From assembly GCF_030450125.1 (NCBI RefSeq), contig NZ_CP123923.1, positions 3,906,001 through 3,970,000 of the forward strand: a stretch of 64,000 bases of DNA. The letters run 5' to 3'. This stretch comes from Streptomyces sp. WP-1. GTDB taxonomy: Bacteria; Actinomycetota; Actinomycetes; Streptomycetales; Streptomycetaceae. Shown piece after piece: positions 8,241 through 16,400 of the stretch; position 1 is the first letter of the stretch, and each line of letters opens with the position of its first letter. Under the pieces are notes generated by a model. That model searched no databases and was not told the origin of the DNA. It was given only the letters and a program-made list of their open reading frames with translations. A program made the translations under genes and the position numbers.

Positions 8241-9848
8241 TCAGGAACGCGGTGCGTGGCCTTCGCGTGGGCGGCGGGGCGGGGGCTGCGCCGCCAGGAA
8301 CTCGACCACCGCCAGCGCGCACAGCAGGCACAGGGCGATCCCGAGGATCACCCAGCCCGTGGGGTACGGCCACAGCAGGCAGACCAGCGCCGCCACGGCG
8401 ACCAGGATCCAGGTGAACCAGGCGCGGTGCCGGCGCGTGAAGGGGCCGACCGGGCCGGTGCGCAGCCCCGCGTGGTCGGCGGTGCCGCGGGCCGCGCCGA
8501 TGCCGTCGCCCCACAGGCCCCGCACCAGACCGGCCCGCCGCCCGGGCCCGCTGAGCCAGGCGGCCAGGGCGATCACGACGCCGAGCACGATCACCATCCG
8601 TACCGCGTTCTCCAGGAAGCGGGTCAGGGTGTCGTAGACCGCGCCGGCCGCGCCCGGGGAGACGTCGGCGGGCAGCCGGTCCAGGTAGAACACGCGGAAG
8701 ACGCGCAGCCCGATGCCGAGCAGGGCGGTGGCGACGGCCGCGCCGAGGCAGCCCGCGACGAGGGCGCGGCGGCGGCACAGCGACAGCAGGACACCGGCGG
8801 CGATCAGCAGGACGGCGAGCACCGGCAGCCAGTTGCCGGCGATCCGCAGCAGCCGTACGTACGTCTTCACCTCGCCGACCTGCCGGGACTCCAGCAGTGT
8901 GAACTGGGCGTGGACGGCGGGGATATGGCTCGCGAAGGTCATCTCCGCGTCGGCCATGCGCTTCTTGACGTCCTCGATCAGCGGGGCGAGGTCGAGGGTG
9001 ACGGTGTCGTCCTTGAGCCGCACCGCGCCGCCGCCGCTGCCGGTCAGCGCCTTGTCCAGGGAGGCGTGGACCTGGCGGTTGGCGTCGGTCCAGACCGTGG
9101 CGAAGGCCGGGGACGCGACGGCCTTGCGGGCCTGGTCGTGCACGAACCCCCGTACGGCGTTCTCCAGGCCGCCGCCCAGCCCGCCGAGCGCCTTCTCCAG
9201 CAGGGGCCGGTCCTCGGGCGCCACGTCGGAGAGCAGCGTGGGCAGGTCGATCCGGCCCATCAGCGCGTCCGTGGCCCGGTTCGCGGCGGCGTCCTGCACG
9301 GCGGGGTCGCGGGCGAGCGGGGCGACGGTGGCGACATAGCGGTCGGTGTCGCCGACCAGGTCGGCGGCCCAGGTGGCGAGGACGGCGAGCGGGGCGAGCA
9401 GGCAGCCGATGACGAGGAGTACGGCGGCGAGCGCGGAGGCGGGCCGCCGCCGGGCCCGCGGCCCCTCGCCATGCCGCGCGTGCCGCTCCGCTTCGAGCGC
9501 GGCGAGCCGGGCACGGAGGGCGTCCAGCTCGGAGGGGGCGGGGCGGGTGGGGCGGTCCGTGCGGCGGGGCCGGGCAGGGGCGTCGGGGCGGTCGTGTTGT
9601 TCCGGGTGGGCCGCGTGTTGCGCGTGTTCCGGGTGGTCCGTGTGCTCCGGGTGGTCCGTGTGCTCCGGATGGTCCGTGTGCTCCCGGTGGTCCATGTGTT
9701 CCGGGTGGTCCGTGTGTTCCGGCCGGTCGGGGGCGCCAGGGCGTTCCGGCTGGTCGAGGCTGCCAGGGCGGTCGGAGCGGGAGGGGTCGCCAGGGGGGTC
9801 GGAGCGTTCCGGGTCGTCGGGGTGGTCGGGGGTCGCGCCGTTCGTCAC
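8241..9848 (-). CDS. Membrane protein with His-rich N-terminal repeat, 535 aa
   Basis: GTG at 9848 is five bases from GAGGAGG; the GTG at 9854 would touch that box. Residues 1-105 are a charged, disordered tail with a hexapeptide repeat HTDHPE. A short coiled coil ([16 protein letters not shown]) precedes the first membrane segment. About six membrane segments follow: one near residue 145, a large outside domain of about 200 residues, three more, then a final pair near the C-terminus. The function is unknown. The middle part is clearly paralogous to the protein at 35024-35971 (shared GRYVxTxAPLAxDPxVxDA, IP.V.....LL and LPxDVxxxAAGAVYDxLT patterns). The extra terminal membrane pair is absent from the paralogue. 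Confidence 0.85.
   Translation of the reverse strand: MTNGATPDHPDDPERSDPPGDPSRSDRPGSLDQPERPGAPDRPEHTDHPEHMDHREHTDHPEHTDHPEHTDHPEHAQHAAHPEQHDRPDAPARPRRTDRPTRPAPSELDALRARLAALEAERHARHGEGPRARRRPASALAAVLLVIGCLLAPLAVLATWAADLVGDTDRYVATVAPLARDPAVQDAAANRATDALMGRIDLPTLLSDVAPEDRPLLEKALGGLGGGLENAVRGFVHDQARKAVASPAFATVWTDANRQVHASLDKALTGSGGGAVRLKDDTVTLDLAPLIEDVKKRMADAEMTFASHIPAVHAQFTLLESRQVGEVKTYVRLLRIAGNWLPVLAVLLIAAGVLLSLCRRRALVAGCLGAAVATALLGIGLRVFRVFYLDRLPADVSPGAAGAVYDTLTRFLENAVRMVIVLGVVIALAAWLSGPGRRAGLVRGLWGDGIGAARGTADHAGLRTGPVGPFTRRHRAWFTWILVAVAALVCLLWPYPTGWVILGIALCLLCALAVVEFLAAQPPPRRPREGHAPRS
9591..9722 (-). repeat. Coding 18-bp repeat for HTDHPE
   Basis: Within the membrane-protein gene, about seven 18-bp units encode HTDHPE and variants ([15 protein letters not shown]). 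The run is rich in His and Asp, all predicted to face the cytoplasm. Confidence 0.85.
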
Positions 9849-10012
9849 TGGCACCTCCTCGCCGTACAGATCACCAGCGGACCGCCCCGCACACGCGGGC
9901 GCGAGCAGGGCGGGGCCGTTCGGGTCAGGAGGGGCGGCGCAGTCACGGGCGAGGACGGCGCGGACCTGGGCGGAGGCGGCACGGGCACGGGAGGGGACGG
10001 GCTCGGGACCCG

Positions 10013-10041
10013 GGCGGAGGCGGAGGCGGAGGCGGAGGCGG
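10013..10041. repeat. Tandem GGAGGC hexamers
   Basis: Almost five perfect GCGGAG/GGAGGC hexamers in a row in the promoter region of the PAP2 gene. Simple-sequence repeat, non-coding. Confidence 0.75.
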
Positions 10042-10097
10042 CAAGGAGGGGGCGGGGGTGCACGGGCGGGTCGGCGGCACGTGTTGTCACCTGATAT

Positions 10098-10117
10098 CGT
10101 CTACATACTTGTAGACG
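10098..10117. promoter_or_regulatory. Perfect dyad CGTCTACA-N4-TGTAGACG
   Basis: Eight-base arms are perfect inverted copies around TACT, about 100 bp upstream of the PAP2 start. TACA/TGTA half-sites recall BlaI/MecI-family operators, although the 4-bp spacer is longer than the classic one. It is an AT-rich island in a very GC-rich region, so it probably is an operator over the promoter. Confidence 0.65.
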
Positions 10118-10218
10118 TTCACCTCGGGGACGTCCGCGCTTCATCCGTACGTCCGATCGGTGCCCGCGCCCGTTTCCCGGAGTCCGCGGCACAGCAGCAC
10201 GGCCCGGAGACCCATTTG

Positions 10219-10848
10219 ATGACGACTTCCGCCCCGACCACCCAGGCGCTCGACGGCGCGGCGATAGACGGCGGCCTGTACACCGACGTCACCGACTTCG
10301 CCCGGCACACGCACTGGCTGAACGAACCGGTGTCGGTGTTCAGCGCCTTCGGCATGGGCCTGTTCGCGGTGTATCTGCTGGTGGCATGGTGGCGGGCCAG
10401 AGGTCAGGGCAGCACCGCGATGGCCGCCGTGCTGGCGACACCCGTCGCCGTCGTCCTCGCGTACGTGGTCAACAGCGGGATCAAGGACGTCTTCGACGAG
10501 CCCCGCCCGTGCCGCGCGCTCCCCCACGACTTCCTGCTGGAGGCGTGCCCCGCGCCGGACGACTACGCCTTCCCCAGCAACCACACCACCGTCGCGTTCG
10601 CCTTCACGGTGGCCCTGCTGCTGATCAGCCGCCGCCTCGGCGCCCTCGCCCTCGTCACCGCGCTCGCGATGGGCGCCTCCCGGGTGTACGTCGGCGCGCA
10701 CTACCCGCACGACGTCGCCGTGGGCGCCCTGGTCGGCAGCGCCGTCTCCCTCGTCATCGTCCTGGTGCTGCGCCGGATCGCCCCACCGCTGGTGGAACGG
10801 CTGCGCACGGGCGCCCTGCGTCCCCTGCTGACGTCCCAGCCCTCCTGA
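10219..10848 (+). CDS. PAP2-family membrane phosphatase, 209 aa
   Basis: All three motifs of the PAP2 phosphatase family are present: KDVFDEPRP (KxxxxxxRP), PSNH and SRVYVGAHYPHD, with the conserved catalytic His in motifs 2 and 3. About five membrane segments are predicted. Such enzymes dephosphorylate phosphatidic acid, undecaprenyl pyrophosphate or related lipids on the outer face of the membrane; substrate cannot be chosen from sequence. ATG at 10219 directly follows a GGAGACCCATTTG leader. A perfect dyad sits 100 bp upstream and may be a repressor site. Confidence 0.92.
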   Translation: MTTSAPTTQALDGAAIDGGLYTDVTDFARHTHWLNEPVSVFSAFGMGLFAVYLLVAWWRARGQGSTAMAAVLATPVAVVLAYVVNSGIKDVFDEPRPCRALPHDFLLEACPAPDDYAFPSNHTTVAFAFTVALLLISRRLGALALVTALAMGASRVYVGAHYPHDVAVGALVGSAVSLVIVLVLRRIAPPLVERLRTGALRPLLTSQPS

Positions 10849-10877
10849 TCCCTCCCGGCCACCCGACGCCCGGACCT

Positions 10878-11069
10878 CTATTCGCCGAGCCGGAACAGCG
10901 GGGACCCCTGCGGCCGGAAGCCGATCCGCTCGTAGAGGCGGTTCGCGGAGGCGCGGTCCGGGCGCGAGGTGAGATCCAGCGTGCGCGCCCCCGCCTAACG
11001 GGCGAGCCGCACCGCCTCCTCGGTCAACAGCCCCGCGACACCCCGTACCACTTCCACGCGGATATCCAT
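10878..11069 (-). pseudogene. GNAT acetyltransferase remnant with in-frame stop
   Basis: The C-terminal end of a GNAT N-acetyltransferase is readable: TLDLTSRPDRASANRLYERI then GFRPQGSPLFRLGE and a TAG at 10878-10880. In the same frame, the upstream helix GLLTEEAVRLAR is cut by a TAG at 10995-10997, exactly where intact relatives continue into the AGARTLDLTS strand. The N-terminal half and the acetyl-CoA loop (RGxGxG/A) are missing or scrambled. It is therefore a decayed gene carrying both a nonsense mutation and a 5' deletion. Confidence 0.8.
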
Positions 11070-11116
11070 GCGGGGAGGACACCGATCGCCGAACGGGTCG
11101 TTCCCGCGTTTCTCCA

Positions 11117-11131
11117 TACCCCGTAGGGGTA
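11117..11131. promoter_or_regulatory. CsoR/RicR-like operator TACCCC-GTA-GGGGTA
   Basis: A perfect 6-bp inverted repeat with a 3-bp spacer, flanked as ATACCCC...GGGGTAC, lies 57 bp upstream of the permease start. C-tract/G-tract dyads ending in TA are the known operator type of CsoR-family (copper or persulfide) repressors. Confidence 0.7.
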
Positions 11132-11187
11132 CTCTCGGCCGCGTGACGGAACCCGCACCACCGTGAAGCGGGAAGGGAGTGCGCCGC

Positions 11188-12345
11188 ATGCACGCGATCG
11201 GGCACGCGTTGTTCATCACCGGATCGATGACCTGGGAGATCACCTGGGCGCTGATCCTCGGCTTCACCCTCTCGGCCGTCGTCCAGGCGGTGGTGCGCCG
11301 CGAGACGGTCGTACGACTGCTCGGTGACGACCGCCCGCGCACGCTCGCCCTGTCCGCGGGCCTCGGTGCCGCCTCGTCCTCCTGCTCCTACGCCGCCATC
11401 GCCCTCGCCCGCTCCCTGTTCCGCAAGGGCGCGAACTTCACCGCGGCGATGGCCTTCGAGATCGCCTCGACCAACCTCGTCATCGAACTCGGCGTGATCC
11501 TGGCCCTGTTGATGGGCTGGCAGTTCACCGCGGCGGAGTTCACCGGCGGCCCGATCATGATCGTCGTACTCGCGGTGCTGTTCCGCGTCCTCCTGCGCGA
11601 CCGCCTGCTGCGCGGAGCCCGGGAGCAGGCCGAGCGCGGTGTCGCCGGGTCGATGGAGGGCCACGCGGCGATGGACATGTCGGTCCGGGGCGAGGGCGGC
11701 TTCCTGCGCCGGCTGCTCTCCCGCGCGGGGCTCACCTCCGTGTCGCACATCTTCGTCATGGAGTGGGCCGCGATCCTGCGCGACCTGGTGGCCGGACTGC
11801 TGATCGCCGGTGCCATCGCCGCCTGGGTGCCCGACGACTTCTGGCACACCTTCTTCCTGGCCGGCCATCCCCTCGCGGCCAAGCTGATCGGCCCGCTGAT
11901 CGGCCCGGTCGTCGCCGTCGCCACGTTCGTCTGCTCCATCGGCAACGTGCCGCTGGCGGTGGTCCTGTGGAAGGGCGGCATCAGCTTCGGCGGCGTGATC
12001 GCCTTCATCTACGCCGACCTGCTGATCCTGCCGATCCTCAACATCTACCGGAAGTACTACGGCCCCCGCATGGCCGGCTTCCTGCTCGCCACCTTCTTCA
12101 CCGCCATCGCGGTCGCCGGCTACGCCGTGGAGTTCCTCTTCGGCGGCCTCGGCCTCATCCCCGACCAGGCCGTCGCCCAGCTCCCCGAGGAGGGCGTCCG
12201 CTGGAACTACACGACCTGGCTCAACATCGCCTTCCTCCTCCTCGCCGCCTCCCTCGCCCTCCGCTTCCTGCGCACGGGCGGAACGGCGATGCTGCGCACG
12301 ATGGGCGGGGGGCCGGGGGACGGCGAGGAGCACGGGCACGGCTGA
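11188..12345 (+). CDS. ArsP/YraQ-type permease (DUF318 family), 385 aa
   Basis: Eight or so membrane segments are arranged in two halves, each with a Cys motif: SSSCSYAAIA near residue 65 and FVCSIGNVPLA near residue 250. These paired motifs are the hallmark of the SO_0444/ArsP permease family and suggest handling of a thiophilic metal or metalloid. A His-rich tail (EEHGHG) ends the protein. I chose ATG 11188, which has GAAGGGAG at workable distance; GTG 11179 touches that box. A CsoR/RicR-like operator lies upstream. The family member Rv2963 of Mycobacterium tuberculosis belongs to the copper-responsive RicR regulon, so copper control is a reasonable inference. Confidence 0.9.
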   Translation: MHAIGHALFITGSMTWEITWALILGFTLSAVVQAVVRRETVVRLLGDDRPRTLALSAGLGAASSSCSYAAIALARSLFRKGANFTAAMAFEIASTNLVIELGVILALLMGWQFTAAEFTGGPIMIVVLAVLFRVLLRDRLLRGAREQAERGVAGSMEGHAAMDMSVRGEGGFLRRLLSRAGLTSVSHIFVMEWAAILRDLVAGLLIAGAIAAWVPDDFWHTFFLAGHPLAAKLIGPLIGPVVAVATFVCSIGNVPLAVVLWKGGISFGGVIAFIYADLLILPILNIYRKYYGPRMAGFLLATFFTAIAVAGYAVEFLFGGLGLIPDQAVAQLPEEGVRWNYTTWLNIAFLLLAASLALRFLRTGGTAMLRTMGGGPGDGEEHGHG

Positions 12346-12359
12346 GGCGCGAGCTGAGG

Positions 12360-13439
12360 TCACTGGTGCAACTGGACCGGTGCGTACCTGAGTTGGAAGG
12401 TCAGGATGTGGTCGCCGTCGAGCCAGTAGACGGTCATGGTCGAAAGGAGGCGGCGCTTGACCGAGCGGGCGCGTTCGTTGACCGCCTTCTCCTGGTCGCG
12501 GATCCAGGACTCGACCTGCTTGGGGAGGCTGAAGGTCATGGCGTAGGCATCCGGATCGTCGGCGGGGCGCACACGCCACACGGAGTGGCTCCCGTCCTGG
12601 ACCCGGCCCAGGTTGACGTCGTGGGTGAGGTGGTCGCGGGCGTAGTCCACGAAAGCGTAGAGGTCCCGGGAGGCCAGGCCCAGCACGAACGGCGCCGACG
12701 GGAAGGCGAGCACGAGGCCGAGCGTCGACCGACTGCGCAGGACATCGGCCATCCGGTCGAGGGGCTGCGCGACGCTCTCCGGCAGCGGGTGAGCATCGGC
12801 GTCGCGGTCGTACTCCATGTATTCACCCACGAGGGCGAGCAGAAGGCGGCGCAGATGTCTGCGCACGCGGTACGGCCGCGGCGCTTCCCCGGCCGGGAGC
12901 GCCGCAAGCGCCCGGTGGATCTCCCCGGCCACCGACCGCACCAGCTCCCGCAGGCCCGCGAAGTCGGGCATGGACAGGTCGACCAGCGATATCTGGTGGG
13001 CGAGCGCGTACTCCTGCGCGTTCCGGCTGAAGCCGGCCGTGGAGAAAATGGCGTAGCTGTAGTGGTGGCGCGGCCGAGGACGGCTCGGGCCGGGGCCCTG
13101 GAGGGTGGTCACCATGTTCTCGTTGATGTCGTGCACCACTCCGTGCCCGTTGCGCACGGTCGGCAACTGCACCTTGCTCTCCGTGAACTTCGCCTCCACG
13201 AAGAGCCTCACCGGCAGCGAGAACGGCGGGACATAGCAGAACTGCCCGAGCGCGTCGGCCTGGTGCCGCGCGCCCCGGCCACGCACGGTCAGCCCGTGGG
13301 GACCCTGTTCGAGCACCCGGTGTTCCCGGGGCAGCCACTTCTCCTCCTCCTCCGAGACGAGTTCGTAGCCGCTCGACCTGAGCAGCCAGGCGAGCACTTC
13401 CTCCAGCAGATATCCGCGCAGAGCCGCTTCGGTGACCAT
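12360..13439 (-). CDS. Restriction-endonuclease-fold protein, PD-(D/E)xK type, 359 aa
   Basis: The N-terminal 90 residues follow the order of a PD-(D/E)xK nuclease: an early helix with Glu13/14 (LLEEVLAWLL), then RHQADALG with Asp62, then a strand VRLFVEAKF with Glu82-Ala-Lys84. Mrr-like and related nucleases share this E...D...ExK order. The remaining 250 residues are unrecognised and probably helical. The gene starts 34 bp after the stop of the giant AAA+ gene on the same strand, so the two are likely co-transcribed. Whether it cuts DNA, or binds DNA without cutting, is not known. Its start lacks an obvious ribosome site, which fits translational dependence on the upstream gene. Confidence 0.75.
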   Translation of the reverse strand: MVTEAALRGYLLEEVLAWLLRSSGYELVSEEEEKWLPREHRVLEQGPHGLTVRGRGARHQADALGQFCYVPPFSLPVRLFVEAKFTESKVQLPTVRNGHGVVHDINENMVTTLQGPGPSRPRPRHHYSYAIFSTAGFSRNAQEYALAHQISLVDLSMPDFAGLRELVRSVAGEIHRALAALPAGEAPRPYRVRRHLRRLLLALVGEYMEYDRDADAHPLPESVAQPLDRMADVLRSRSTLGLVLAFPSAPFVLGLASRDLYAFVDYARDHLTHDVNLGRVQDGSHSVWRVRPADDPDAYAMTFSLPKQVESWIRDQEKAVNERARSVKRRLLSTMTVYWLDGDHILTFQLRYAPVQLHQ

Positions 13440-13473
13440 GCCCAGACTCTAGGGACGGGTACGACGGCGGTTC

Positions 13474-16400
13474 TCAGCGGGAGGTGCCCTCGCGCTCGGT
13501 CCTCACGGCCCGGACGATCGCCGACTCCACCGCCGCCACCCGGTCCGCCAGCAGCGTCAGGGCGGCGACCGCGCGGGTCAGTGGGTCGTTCTCGGGGCCG
13601 CCGAGGGTGCGGGTGCGGATGTGGGCGGACTTGATCTCCGTCCAGCGGGATGACCGGGCGGAGTCCAACTCGTCTCGCAGCTCGGCGAGTTTGAGGAGGT
13701 TGGCTTCGGCGCCCGTGGTCAGGGTCTGGGCCTCGGCCGTGTAGTGGTCCCGGACGACCGCATCGCGCTCGGCGGTGTTCATGACCGGGCGCAGCCGCTG
13801 GGTGATCTTGTTCATGTCGCGGTACGAGCCCTGGAGGCGGAACGGCGGTTCGGTGCGGGCGTCGGCGGACTGGGCGGCGGAGGCGATGTAGGCCGCGTTG
13901 ACCGTGAGGACGGTGTCGCGGACGGCGAGGACGTGGCGCAACAGGGCCAGCACGGCGTCGAGTTCGGTGGGCGCCAGCGCGGTGGAGAGCCGGTCGGGGC
14001 GGGCCGTCGGGTCGCCCGCGGCCAGCCGGACCAGCAGGTCCAGGTCGGCGCGCTCGCGGGCGGCGAGGGGCGCGAGGACCGGGTTGGCGGTCAGGGCGTT
14101 CTCCACGAAGCTCAGCGCGAAGACGTCCTCCTTGCCGGTCAGGACGTCGCCCAGGTTCCATACGTCGGCGCGGTTGGCGAGCATGTCGGGGATGCGGAAC
14201 CGCTCCCCGGACTCCGTGTACGGGTTGCCCGCCATGCACACCGCGAACCGCTTGCCGCGCAGGTCGTAGGTGCGCGGCTCCCCGTCCCACACGCCGTCCA
14301 CGCGCCGTGTCGCATCGCACAACGGGATGAATTTCTGGAGGAGTTCGGGCGAGGTGTGCTGGATGTCGTCCAGGTGGAGGAGGGTGTTGTTGCCCGCCGC
14401 GAGCGCGAAGTTGATCTTCTCGATCTCGCGGCGCGCGGTGGCGTTCGGGGCGTCGGCCGGGTCCAGCGAGGTGACGGAGTGGCCGAGCGCCGGGCCGCTG
14501 ATCTTGACCAGCATCAGCCCGAGCCGGTCGGCGACGTACTCCATGAGCGTCGTCTTGCCGTAGCCGGGCGGCGAGACCAGCAGGAGCAGCCCGCCGGTGT
14601 CGGTGCGCTTCCCGGCGCCGGTGGTGCCCAGCTGGCGGGCGAGGCTGTCGCCGATCAGCGGGAGGTAGACCTCGTCCACGAGGCGGTTGCGGACGAACGC
14701 CGGCATCACCCGGGGGCGGTGGTCGGCCAGGCGCAGCCGTTCGCGTTCGGCGGCGAGCAGCGCGGAGCGGCGGCGCTGGTAGGCGCGGAAGCCGGGGACG
14801 TCGTGCGCGGTGTGCCGGGCGGTACGGGCCAGGAACTCGTCCAGGCGCAGTTCCAGCCGGCCGCCCGCCACCCGGGGGTGGGCGCCGAGGAGGCCCTCGA
14901 CGGTGGTGGTGAGCCGGGCGTCGCCGTCGTAGCGCGGCAGCGCGGGGCACAGTTCGGCGGCGACCGCCTCCGCCAGTTCGCCGGGGGCGGCGTCGCTGCC
15001 GCTCGCCGTGGCGTAAGCCGTGAGCCATGCCTCGACCACCTGACGGCGGGCGCGCAGCTCGGTCAGCCCCTCCAGGTCATGGCCGTAGTCCGAACCGCCG
15101 AGCGCCCGGCGGAACTTGTCGAGCAGGGCGCGGGCGGCCGCGCCGAGCACGAAGCCCTCGGGGCCGGTGCCGCCGGTCAGTTCGTCGAGGAGGTAGGCGG
15201 CGGACGCCTCGGCGGACCACCGGTCGGGGCCCGCACCCGCCCTCTCAGGGGAATCAGACCGTTCCCCGGCCGACCTCGCACGGGAATCAGCCCGCTCCCC
15301 GCCCGCCCGATCGCGGGAGTCAGACCGCTCCCCGCCCGTCCGATCACCGGTTTCGGACCGCTCCCCGCCCGTCCGATCACCGGTTTCGGACCGCTCCCAC
15401 TCCCCGAGGGCCGCCGCCAGCTCCGCCACCAGGTCCCCCAGCGCCGCCGTCGGGCCGAAGGCGTCGCGGGCGCGGGCCAGGGACACGGCGCGGCGGGTCC
15501 AGGCGGTGCGGGCCGCCTCCGTGGTGCCGTGGGTCCAGAAGAGCTGGGCCCGGGCGCGGGCGGCAGGCTCGTGGCGCAGGGGGCCCGCGGCGTCGTACAG
15601 GGGCAGCAGCGCGGTCAGGATCAGGGTCGCGTCATGGTCGTGGACCCCGCGCTCGTAGCCCTCGTCGTACGACTCCTGCGCCACCCGGCGGACCAGGCCC
15701 GGCAGGTCGTCGGCGGCGGCGAGGGCGGCCGGGCCGTGCTCGGTGAGGAGGCGGGCGGCGAGGTGTTCGGCGCGGTAGACCCCGGGCGACTCGGAGGGCA
15801 GGTGCCGGTCCCAGTAGGGGCGGGTGGCGGCGAAGCCGGGGTCGGTGACGGGGGCGCGGTAGTCGGTGCCGGTGACCGCGAGGGCGAGGCCGTCGGCGGC
15901 CGGGACGAGGGCGAGGTCCAGCGGCTGGGTGTTGACGGCGAAGCGGTGGCCGCCGAGCAGCAGGGTGCGGCCGTCGTCGGCGTACAGGTCGCCGCGGTCG
16001 CGCAGGGCCCGCGCGGCCTCCTGCCGGGCGGCCTTGAGCCGCCCGTCGAGTTCCTCGGCGCGCACGCTGTCGCCGAGGCCGCGCAGCTCACCGGCGATGC
16101 GGACGATCTTGGTGACCAGCGGGTCGGAGGCGAAACAGGCGGTGACCGCGTCGGCGTCGGGGAGCCCGGCCGCGCGCCGGGCCACCGTCTCCAGCATCCG
16201 TCCGGCCGATACGGCGAGCTGCTCGGCCCGGCGGGCCCGGACATCGGCGAGGGACTGCTTGCGGGCGGCGAACGCCTCGTAGATCTCGGTGCGTCTGCCG
16301 GCCAGCTCGGTCAGGAAGTCGTCGAACTCGGCGAACCGGCCGTCCAGGTCCTCCAACCGGGCCAGTACGGTGGCGAGTTGATCGTCGCACGCCTCGGGGG

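Larger units (their letters stand above)
9849..10218. other. Divergent promoter region, no gene seen
   Basis: This gap separates the His-rich membrane-protein gene and the PAP2 gene. It holds GC-rich low-complexity DNA, including GGAGGC hexamers at 10013-10041, and an inverted repeat at 10098-10117. No coding pattern stands out. Confidence 0.5.
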
